DNA of 9,890 nucleotides from RGIG3009 sp964390295 (lineage in GTDB: Bacteria > Bacillota > Clostridia > Oscillospirales > Acutalibacteraceae): assembly GCA_964390295.1 (NCBI GenBank), contig CAYMHR010000043.1:1-9890 (forward strand). The letters run 5' to 3'. The position numbers were made by a program, and so were the translations under genes. Positions 1 to 5,046 of the stretch are shown here, one piece after another. The stretch's first letter is position 1. Every line of letters begins with the position of its first letter. Under the pieces are notes generated by a model that saw only the letters and a program-made list of their open reading frames with translations, was not told where the DNA came from and did no database searches.

Positions 1-537
1 AAAGGACACCTTGCCAATCGGGCAGTGGATGATGTTGGTCTTGTCCAGACGATACTCGATCTTACCGGCCTTAGCTTCGGTAACAGCCTTGGCAACGTCC
101 GGCGTGACCGTACCGGCCTTCGGGTTGGGCATCAAGCCACGGGGGCCGAGCACCTTACCGAGACGACCGACCAGACCCATCATGTCCGGGCTGGCGATCA
201 CAACGTCGAAATCCATCCAACCGCCGTTGATCTTGGCGACCAGATCGTCGGAACCGACATAATCGGCACCGGCATCCAAAGCGGCCTGATGCTTATCCTC
301 TTTGGCAAACACCAAAACGCGGATTTTCTTACCGGTACCGTTCGGCAGAACGACGGCACCACGAACCTGCTGATCGGCGTGACGGCTGTCAACACCCAGC
401 TTTACGTGAACCTCTACGGTTTCATCGAACTTGGCCTTGCCGGTTTTAACGGCAATATCCAAAGCTTCCGCCACATCGTACTGTGCGGCGCGGTCGATCA
501 GCTTGGCGCTGTCGACGTACTTCTTACCATGTTTCAT
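1..537 (-). CDS. rplA: 50S ribosomal protein L1, C-terminus beyond window edge
   Basis: This is the N-terminal 179 codons of ribosomal protein L1, which builds the mobile L1 stalk of the large subunit, helps release deacylated tRNA from the E site, and in many bacteria represses its own operon by binding mRNA. The reading frame is open from ATG at 537 down to base 1. L1 is usually about 230 residues, so roughly 50 are missing. Recognisable family segments are the start MKHGKKY, then VDSRHADQQVRG, VLPNGTGK, VFAKEDK, the region around GLVGRLGKVLGPRGLMPNPK, and GTVTPDV. The start is supported by GGAGG at 548-552, eight to ten bases upstream. It is the last visible gene of the minus-strand rpmG-secE-nusG-rplK-rplA operon, 104 bases after rplK. 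Identity is very secure; only the C-terminus is unseen. Confidence 0.97.
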   Translation of the reverse strand, partial: MKHGKKYVDSAKLIDRAAQYDVAEALDIAVKTGKAKFDETVEVHVKLGVDSRHADQQVRGAVVLPNGTGKKIRVLVFAKEDKHQAALDAGADYVGSDDLVAKINGGWMDFDVVIASPDMMGLVGRLGKVLGPRGLMPNPKAGTVTPDVAKAVTEAKAGKIEYRLDKTNIIHCPIGKVSF

Positions 538-570
538 TGGTTTATTTCCTCCCTGTTAGTTACCATCCAC

Positions 571-583
571 ACGGCTTTGCCGC
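571..583 (-). other. Small hairpin just upstream of the rplA ribosome binding site
   Basis: On the minus strand GCGGC (583-579) pairs with GCCGT (575-571) around an AAA triloop: five pairs, one of them G-U. It lies between the putative L1-binding fold and the rplA ribosome binding site at 548-552. It could be part of a larger translational control structure, but may be incidental. Confidence 0.3.
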
Positions 584-592
584 GGTTGGCAT

Positions 593-630
593 GAGTGGTA
601 AAATCGGAATAACGTTTGTTCCTCCCACCC
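593..630 (-). promoter_or_regulatory. Putative L1-binding RNA element between rplK and rplA
   Basis: Read on the minus strand, the gap before rplA holds GGGTGGGAGG (630-621) and, further on, TTTTACCACTC (603-593). The outer arms GGGTGG and CCACTC pair over six positions with one G-U, leaving GA opposite GATTTTA as an asymmetric internal loop. An inner GGAA (622-619) pairs with TTCC (609-606) around a nine-base loop. The signature GUGGGAGG...ACCAC, with an A/U-rich 3' side, matches my recollection of the L1-stalk base of 23S rRNA (helices 76-78). L1 is known to autoregulate its operon by binding an mRNA mimic of that site. Function here is inferred from this resemblance and from the position directly before the L1 gene. 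Confidence 0.6.
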
Positions 631-641
631 GGAACACAGAA

Positions 642-1067
642 TCAGTCGACAACTTCGACACCCATGCTACGTGCCGTGCCGGCCACCATGCTCATGGCAG
701 CTTCCACGCTGGCAGCGTTCAAGTCGGGCATTTTGGTTTCGGCAATCTTACGAACCTGTTCCTTGGTAATCTTGGCAACCTTGGTCTTGTTCGGAACGCC
801 GGATGCGGTCTCGATGCCGCAGGCCTTCTTAATCAGGACCGCTGCCGGAGGGGTCTTGGTGACGAACGTGAAAGAACGATCCGCATACACCGTGATGATG
901 ACGGGGATAATCAGACCCACGTCGTTCTTGGTGCGCTCGTTGAATTCCTTCGTGAACGCCATGATGTTTACGCCGTGCTGACCGAGAGCCGGACCAACAG
1001 GCGGTGCCGGCGTGGCTTTACCCGCCGGAATCTGCAGTTTAATGTACCCGGTAACCTTTTGAGCCAT
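642..1067 (-). CDS. rplK: 50S ribosomal protein L11
   Basis: L11 (141 residues, the normal length) binds 23S rRNA in the GTPase-associated centre at the base of the L7/L12 stalk. It works with elongation and release factors, and is the docking point for RelA-type stringent response enzymes and for thiostrepton. The N-terminal domain shows KLQIPAGKATPAPPVGPALGQ at about residues 10-30, the proline-rich surface involved in factor and thiostrepton contacts, followed by HGVNIMAF. The C-terminal RNA-binding domain covers about residues 70-141, with TKTPPAAVLIKKA, KITKEQVRKIAETK and a final GTARSMGVEV. The ATG at 1065-1067 has GGAGG at 1078-1082. It follows nusG after 142 bases and precedes rplA after 104; both gaps carry structured RNA. 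Identity is certain. Confidence 0.98.
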   Translation of the reverse strand: MAQKVTGYIKLQIPAGKATPAPPVGPALGQHGVNIMAFTKEFNERTKNDVGLIIPVIITVYADRSFTFVTKTPPAAVLIKKACGIETASGVPNKTKVAKITKEQVRKIAETKMPDLNAASVEAAMSMVAGTARSMGVEVVD

Positions 1068-1088
1068 TTTTCTTGCACCTCCAAAATT

Positions 1089-1141
1089 TGTGGTAACGGC
1101 GGCGCTGTATCAAGCCGGAAGCCTTGATTGCGCCTCCCACA
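1089..1141 (-). promoter_or_regulatory. Putative L1-binding RNA element between nusG and rplK
   Basis: The minus-strand sequence starts TGTGGGAGGCGC (1141-1130) and closes with GCGCC, GCCGTTA, then CCACA (1105-1089). TGTGG pairs with CCACA, GGCGC pairs with GCGCC, and above these ATCAAG (1128-1123) pairs with CTTGAT (1114-1109). GA lies opposite GCCGTTA as an asymmetric internal loop. This repeats the layout at 593-630 and again recalls the 23S rRNA L1 site (GGUGGGAGGCU ... UACCACC). It sits immediately before the rplK ribosome binding site, where an L1 translational operator for the L11-L1 pair would be expected. The fold is seen in the sequence; binding by L1 is inferred. Confidence 0.65.
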
Positions 1142-1159
1142 GTCGGAAAAGTGTCCGAC
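1142..1159 (-). other. Short perfect hairpin in nusG-rplK gap
   Basis: GTCGGA and TCCGAC form a six-pair stem around a six-base loop, directly adjoining the upstream arm of the putative L1 element. No T-run follows, so it is not an intrinsic terminator. It may stack on the neighbouring fold or mark an mRNA processing site. The remainder of the gap towards nusG (1160-1209) holds only a four-pair GGGC/GCCC hairpin at 1171-1182. Confidence 0.35.
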
Positions 1160-1209
1160 GCACAGGAAAAGGGCGAATGCCCATACCCTCGTAATTGACG
1201 GAGTAACCC

Positions 1210-1731
1210 TTACTCCATAAGCTCCGCCTGATCCAGTTCCAGTTCGACGGGAGTTTCCCGACCAAACATAGACACCGTAACGCGGACCTTGTTTTTCTCC
1301 ACGTCAAGCTCATCCACACGACCGCTGAAGTTCTCCAGCGGGCCGTCAATGATACGAACCATATCACCGACGACGTAGTTGATTTCGACGGGATGCTTTT
1401 CGACGCCCAGCGCCGCCACTTCCGCATCGGTCAGTGGCGTGGGCTTGCCGTTCGGTCCGACGAAACCGGTACAGCCGCGCGTATTACGCACCACGTACCA
1501 CGATTCATCGGTCATAACCATTTTCACCAGAACGTAGCCGGGGAAAATTTTCCGTTCGACTTCACGCTTTTTGCCATCCTTGATCTCGATCGCCATTTCG
1601 GTCGGGATCGAGATCTCATGGATCCATTCCTGAAGCTTACGGTTTTCTACCATTTTTTCCAAATTGGTAGCAACCTTGTTCTCATAACCGGAATAAGTGT
1701 GAACCACATACCATTTTGCTTCGTCTGCCAT
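1210..1731 (-). CDS. nusG: Transcription termination/antitermination protein NusG
   Basis: NusG is the universally conserved elongation factor. Its NGN domain binds the clamp of RNA polymerase, and its KOW domain contacts ribosomal protein uS10 or Rho. The 173-residue length is typical. Residues 1-110 form the NGN domain, with the standard opening KWYVVHTYSGYENKV, then IFPGYVLVKM (62-71) and the stretch SWYVVRNTRGCTGFVG. The KOW motif occupies about residues 119-147 (VGDMVRIIDGPLENFSGRV). The ATG at 1729-1731 has AAGGAG at 1737-1742, five bases away. It starts only 16 bases after the secE stop, as in most bacteria, so translational coupling is likely. Nothing is missing or odd. Confidence 0.98.
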   Translation of the reverse strand: MADEAKWYVVHTYSGYENKVATNLEKMVENRKLQEWIHEISIPTEMAIEIKDGKKREVERKIFPGYVLVKMVMTDESWYVVRNTRGCTGFVGPNGKPTPLTDAEVAALGVEKHPVEINYVVGDMVRIIDGPLENFSGRVDELDVEKNKVRVTVSMFGRETPVELELDQAELME

Positions 1732-1747
1732 GTGTTCTCCTTCCCGA

Positions 1748-2176
1748 TCAACCCAGCATCAATTTAATCAACTGGCTGAGAGCAAAGTCAATCAGGCAGA
1801 TGATGATACCCATGATCGCGCACATTGCCAACGTAACGGCCGTGTTACGTGCCGTAGCTTTCTTGGTCGGCCACGTGATCTTGCGGAATTCACCCTTCAG
1901 ATCACGGAAAAACTTAACGCTTTTCACGTTGCCAACGTCCTCGCCGGCCTTTTTCATGCGAGACTTGCTCACAAAGAAAAGCACGATGCCAACGATGACG
2001 AGCAACACGCCGATAAAGAAGGCGATCTTTTGGCTGGTGACGTGCTGGAAGAACCTTTGAAACCAGTCGGCGAAGCCCAGAGCGGCGATATCAGAGAAAA
2101 TGTTCAGGTGGCTGAGGAAAGTGATCAGTGCCGCAAGAGCGCCGCCCACCATCAGGATAATGCCCCATAAAAACAT
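1748..2176 (-). CDS. secE: Preprotein translocase subunit SecE, long three-helix form
   Basis: SecE clamps SecY in the SecYEG channel that exports unfolded proteins across the cytoplasmic membrane. The family core is at the C-terminus: VKFFRDLKGEFRKITWPTKK (about residues 87-106), the amphipathic surface helix, followed by one transmembrane helix (about 113-140). Unlike the roughly 60-residue single-helix SecE of Bacillus, this 142-residue protein has two more hydrophobic helices before the core: about 2-21 and 50-69, separated by a linker. E. coli SecE has a comparable three-helix layout. The ATG at 2174-2176 has GGGAG nine bases upstream. The frame stays open further upstream, but that would overlap rpmG and encode non-homologous sequence. 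An internal ATG at about codon 74 would give a one-helix form. It lies 23 bases after rpmG and 16 before nusG. Confidence 0.93.
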   Translation of the reverse strand: MFLWGIILMVGGALAALITFLSHLNIFSDIAALGFADWFQRFFQHVTSQKIAFFIGVLLVIVGIVLFFVSKSRMKKAGEDVGNVKSVKFFRDLKGEFRKITWPTKKATARNTAVTLAMCAIMGIIICLIDFALSQLIKLMLG

Positions 2177-2199
2177 CGCTTGCTGCTCCCTTCCGCTGC

Positions 2200-2349
2200 T
2201 TACTTCGTTTCGCGATGCACAGTGTGCTTGCGGCAGAAGCGGCAGTACTTGTTCATTTCCAGTCTGTCCGGATCGTTCTTCTTGTTCTTCATGGTGTTGT
2301 AGTTGCGTTGCTTGCATTCGGTACAAGCGAGTGTGATCTTGACTCTCAT
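2200..2349 (-). CDS. rpmG: 50S ribosomal protein L33, zinc-binding (four-cysteine) form
   Basis: This 49-residue gene encodes L33, a small large-subunit protein near the tRNA E site. It begins MRVKITLACTECKQRNY. It carries two CxxC pairs, C9/C12 and C36/C39 (CRFC), so this is the zinc-ribbon version rather than the cysteine-less paralogue that some Firmicutes make under zinc limitation. Standard features are YNTMKNKKN and the end CRKHTVHRETK. The ATG at 2347-2349 has a very good GGAGGTG site (GGAGG at 2357-2361). It is the first gene of the minus-strand operon, 23 bases ahead of secE, which is the classical position of rpmG in Firmicutes. No zinc-responsive operator is evident. Confidence 0.96.
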   Translation of the reverse strand: MRVKITLACTECKQRNYNTMKNKKNDPDRLEMNKYCRFCRKHTVHRETK

Positions 2350-2404
2350 AACGGCACCTCCAATAAATTCCCATACGGGTATTTTGAGCCTCCCTCAGAG
2401 GCGA

Positions 2405-2453
2405 TGCGCCGCCGAAAAACGGCGCAAAAAAATAAGCCCCTTTTGAGGTGCTT
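2405..2453 (-). promoter_or_regulatory. Structured 5' leader of the rpmG operon
   Basis: Between the promoter and rpmG lies a leader of about 100 bases. Next to the expected start point, AAGCACC (2453-2447) can pair with GGGGCTT (2440-2434) with one mismatch, and seven T follow (2432-2426), which looks like a weak intrinsic terminator. A second hairpin uses TGCGCCG and CGGCGCA (arms 2420-2426 and 2405-2411, seven pairs, eight-base loop). A third, smaller one has GCCTC/GAGGC arms at 2388-2402. The expected transcription start (about 2449) would remove part of the first stem, so a role in attenuation is doubtful; a pause or mRNA stability element is possible. Confidence 0.35.
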
Positions 2454-2455
2454 AT

Positions 2456-2484
2456 ACTATACCACAGATCATCCGTCAGGTCAA
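2456..2484 (-). promoter_or_regulatory. Strong vegetative promoter of the rpmG-secE-nusG-rplK-rplA operon
   Basis: On the minus strand TTGACC (2484-2479) is separated by exactly 17 bases from TATAGT (2461-2456). Each hexamer matches the sigma-70/sigma-A consensus at five of six positions. Runs of A and T directly upstream of the -35 (about 2488-2515) resemble an UP element, as expected of a ribosomal protein promoter. The start point should be near 2449, about 100 bases before rpmG. Confidence 0.8.
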
Positions 2485-2562
2485 CCCCTTTTTGAAAAAA
2501 TTTTTCTTTTTTGTATCCGTTTGATAAATCACTTTTTTCTGTGCATATACTCGCAATGCGGA

Positions 2563-2591
2563 TTGATTTTTTTGAAAAACTATGGTATGCT
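2563..2591 (+). promoter_or_regulatory. Promoter for the hydrolase-Mur ligase-ddl operon
   Basis: TTGATT (2563-2568), a 17-base spacer and TATGCT (2586-2591) preceded by TGG form a plausible extended -10 promoter on the plus strand. It diverges from the rpmG promoter, about 80 bases away. The surrounding region (2485-2610) is very AT-rich compared with the coding sequence. An alternative with TTGAAA at 2572 and TATTAA at 2593 has a poor 15-base spacer. Confidence 0.55.
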
Positions 2592-2618
2592 GTATTAAAT
2601 TCATATTTATAAGGCGCT

Positions 2619-2652
2619 GGCAACGCAACGGCGAACGGTTAACGGCGTTGCC
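2619..2652 (+). repeat. Eight-base inverted repeat in the leader of the hydrolase operon
   Basis: GGCAACGC (2619-2626) and GCGTTGCC (2645-2652) are perfect complements around an 18-base loop that repeats AACGG units. It falls in the 5' untranslated leader, about 30 bases before the ribosome binding site of the hydrolase gene. It could be an mRNA hairpin or a protein-binding palindrome. No T-run follows, so it is not a terminator. Its role is unknown. Confidence 0.45.
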
Positions 2653-2696
2653 GTCGGTGCGCCGTGCGATCATTCGTACCAAAGGAGGTGCCGTCC

Positions 2697-3464
2697 GTGG
2701 AAATTACCGTCAACGGCTTGCGGATTCATTATATTGACCAGGGTGTCGGCACCCAAACGGTGCTTTTGCTCCACGGCTGGGGGGTAGACGGCTCGGTTTA
2801 TCACCAAATTACCAACCACCTCTCCGGCTATTGCCGCATGATCGTACCCGACCTTCCCGGCTTTGGCCGTTCGCAGGAGCCGCCGCGGCCGTGGACTACG
2901 GTGGAATATGCCGATTTTGTCGTGGCCTTCTGTCAGGCGCTCGGCATTACCGAGGCCGTGACGATCGGTCACTCCAACGGCGGCCGTATTCTGCTGGAGC
3001 TTCTCTCGCGCGAGCAATGCCCTCTGACCGTTGGCAAGGCGATCCTGATGGATTCCGCCGGCCTCCCGGCGCATCATTCGTTTCGGTATTATCTGCGCGT
3101 CTACACGTTTAAGGCTCTGAAGGCCGTATTTTCCCTACCGGGAATCCGTCACCTTTTCCCCCACGCCGTGGATCGGGCGCGTCGCCGCTTCGGCTCTTCG
3201 GATTATCGGCAGGCCAGCGACGTCATGCGGCAGAGCATGGTGCTGGCGCTTCACTACGACTGTACCCCCCTCCTGCCAAAGGTCAAGGCTTCTACCCTGC
3301 TCATTTGGGGCAAAGACGATACCGCCACGCCGCTGTCCGACGGCCAAAAAATGGAACGTGTCATTCCCGACGCCGGGCTGGTGGTGCTGAATGGCGGGCA
3401 TTACGCCTTTGCCGAACAATTTGCCCAATGCCGCCGCGTATTGGACTCTTTCTTATTATCGTAA
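2697..3464 (+). CDS. Alpha/beta-fold hydrolase
   Basis: This 255-residue protein is a single-domain alpha/beta hydrolase; its substrate is not known. The catalytic set is visible: an HGWG oxyanion segment (26-29), the nucleophile elbow GHSNGG with Ser93, the acid in WGKDD (Asp207 or Asp208), and the catalytic histidine His235 in NGGHYAF. DLPGFGRS (52-59) is also typical of the family. A cap-like helical section covers about 125-185. There is no signal peptide, so it should be cytoplasmic. I chose GTG at 2697 because AAAGGAGGTG (2681-2690) sits eight bases upstream; an earlier in-frame GTG at 2664 would include the ribosome binding site in the coding region. It is 20 bases ahead of the Mur ligase gene, so a role as esterase or peptidase in cell wall precursor metabolism is a context-based guess. 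Confidence 0.88.
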   Translation: MEITVNGLRIHYIDQGVGTQTVLLLHGWGVDGSVYHQITNHLSGYCRMIVPDLPGFGRSQEPPRPWTTVEYADFVVAFCQALGITEAVTIGHSNGGRILLELLSREQCPLTVGKAILMDSAGLPAHHSFRYYLRVYTFKALKAVFSLPGIRHLFPHAVDRARRRFGSSDYRQASDVMRQSMVLALHYDCTPLLPKVKASTLLIWGKDDTATPLSDGQKMERVIPDAGLVVLNGGHYAFAEQFAQCRRVLDSFLLS

Positions 3465-3484
3465 CCAACGCAACGAGGTGTATC

Positions 3485-5032
3485 ATGGAAACAACGTTTA
3501 AGTCTGCTCTGCTGGTCGTCGCCTTTTTGGCATTGTCGATTCGCTCGTTGCACTTTGTGCACATGCTCCAGCTAAACTCCTATCGTCCCGAACGCTATTC
3601 CAAATGGTGTAAGGAAAACGATTCACAGCTGATCCATTGGCGCTCTCTGCTGCCGGCTCTGCTGTTGCCGATCATGTACCTGCCGACGGAGTACGCCTAC
3701 GCGGCCGGCACCGTCGTATTGGCACTGACACTGGTGCTCAATCGGCCGAAAAAAGCCAAGAAGCCGTTGGTCTTTACCGCGCGCGTCAAGCGGCTGTTGG
3801 TCACGCTGTTTCTTTTATACGCCCTGATTTTCGTGCTTTGCTTTTTTCTCTCGTCTCTGCGTTGCATCGGCTTTGCCGCGTTGCTGTCGCTATTGCCCTG
3901 GTTTTGGGTCGGCGCGGTCAATCGGTTGCTGTTGCCGCTGGAGCGTTATATCTCCAACCGTTTCGTGCTTGATGCCCGTCGTCGGTTGGAATCCATGCCG
4001 GAGCTGACCGTCATCGGCATCACCGGCAGTTACGGAAAGACCAGCACCAAAAGCTTTTTGCACGCTCTGTTATCGGTGCGGTACAACGTGCTGATGACCC
4101 CGGAAAGCTACAACACCACGATGGGCGTGGTGCGAACCATCCGCGAACGCATGAAGCCGTCGCACGAAATCTTCATCGCGGAAATGGGCGCCAAAAATCC
4201 GGGCGATATTCGGGAAATATGTGACCTGGTATCCCCAAAGTACGGGATCATCACCTCGATCGGTGAGCAACACCTGGAAACCTTCCGCTCGATCGACAAC
4301 GTGGTCAAAACCAAGTTCGAGCTGGCCGATGTCCTCCCGGAAAACGGCTGTTTGGTGGCAAACGCCGACAATTCGTATATTGCCACACGGCTTCAGGAAA
4401 AGGAGCCTGCCTGTCAGGTGATTACCTACGGCTTGAAGGACGGCGATTTTACCGCCACGATCGACCGTATCGATACCGGTGGCTGTACCTTTACCGTCAC
4501 CGCGTGCGGCCGGTCGCAGGTCTTTACGACCAAGCTGTTGGGCGCACACAACATTCAAAATCTGCTCGCCTGCATCGCCATGGCCGTTCGTCTGGGAATC
4601 CCCATGAACGAGCTTGTGTATCCGGTACGGCTGTTGCGTCCGGTGGAGCACCGCCTCCAGCTGTTGCCCAACGACTTTATCGACGACGCGTACAACTCCA
4701 ACCCAGCCGGATTCCGGAGTGCCTTGGACGTTCTCGCTCAATTTGACGCGCAACGCGTGTTGGTAACGCCGGGTATGGTGGAGCTTGGCGAGCGTCAGGA
4801 ACCGCTGAACCGTGAGCTGGGCACCTACGCCGCCGATAAGTGCGATTACGCCGTTTTGGTCGGTGAGCGGCAGGCTCCCCCTCTGCGTGAGGGCTTACTG
4901 TCCGGCGGCTTCGACGAACAGCGTCTGTTTGTGGTAAACACGTTGCAGGACGGCTTGGCGGTATTAAACGCCTTGCCTCGTGCCGAAAAGCGCATCGTAC
5001 TGTTAGAAAACGATCTTCCCGATAACTTTTGA
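3485..5032 (+). CDS. Membrane-anchored MurF-like Mur ligase
   Basis: Mur ligases use ATP to form an amide bond between a carboxylate and an amine during peptidoglycan precursor assembly; MurF adds D-Ala-D-Ala to the UDP-MurNAc tripeptide. Residues about 175-515 show the central and C-terminal domains: P-loop GITGSYGKTSTK (178-189), EMGAKNPGDI (233-242), ITSIGEQHLETF (256-267), GAHNIQNLLA (353-362), then the MurF-like DAYNSNPAGFRSALDVL (401-417) and MVELGE (431-436), ending LLENDLPDNF. What is odd is the N-terminus. The soluble substrate-binding domain and STDSR motif of ordinary MurF are absent; residues 5-150 instead contain about four or five hydrophobic segments (near 8-20, 54-70, 73-86, 104-124, 126-147). 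The ATG at 3485 has GAGGTG at 3475-3480. It is 14 bases ahead of ddl, whose product is MurF's co-substrate. Standard pipelines would probably call it murF; I leave the symbol empty because the domain swap suggests a paralogue. Confidence 0.85.
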   Translation: METTFKSALLVVAFLALSIRSLHFVHMLQLNSYRPERYSKWCKENDSQLIHWRSLLPALLLPIMYLPTEYAYAAGTVVLALTLVLNRPKKAKKPLVFTARVKRLLVTLFLLYALIFVLCFFLSSLRCIGFAALLSLLPWFWVGAVNRLLLPLERYISNRFVLDARRRLESMPELTVIGITGSYGKTSTKSFLHALLSVRYNVLMTPESYNTTMGVVRTIRERMKPSHEIFIAEMGAKNPGDIREICDLVSPKYGIITSIGEQHLETFRSIDNVVKTKFELADVLPENGCLVANADNSYIATRLQEKEPACQVITYGLKDGDFTATIDRIDTGGCTFTVTACGRSQVFTTKLLGAHNIQNLLACIAMAVRLGIPMNELVYPVRLLRPVEHRLQLLPNDFIDDAYNSNPAGFRSALDVLAQFDAQRVLVTPGMVELGERQEPLNRELGTYAADKCDYAVLVGERQAPPLREGLLSGGFDEQRLFVVNTLQDGLAVLNALPRAEKRIVLLENDLPDNF

Positions 5033-5046
5033 AAGGTGATGTTGTC

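Noticed and set aside
25..594. 189-codon plus-strand open frame opposite rplA
   Set aside because: It is antisense to a certain ribosomal protein gene, has low-complexity, non-family protein content and no ribosome binding site.
1171..1182. Possible terminator between nusG and rplK (GGGC/GCCC then TTTT on the minus strand)
   Set aside because: The stem has only four pairs and the T-run is short, too weak for an intrinsic terminator inside an essential operon.
1748..2623. A 291-codon frame that would give SecE a long N-terminal extension
   Set aside because: The extension runs through rpmG in another frame and through the promoter. The ribosome binding site and hydrophobic start support ATG at 2176.
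2664..2696. Earlier GTG start for the hydrolase
   Set aside because: It would place the AAAGGAGGTG ribosome binding site inside the gene; the GTG at 2697 is properly spaced from it.
4070..4753. 227-codon minus-strand open frame within the Mur ligase gene
   Set aside because: It lies antisense to the conserved Mur ligase core and shows no family features.
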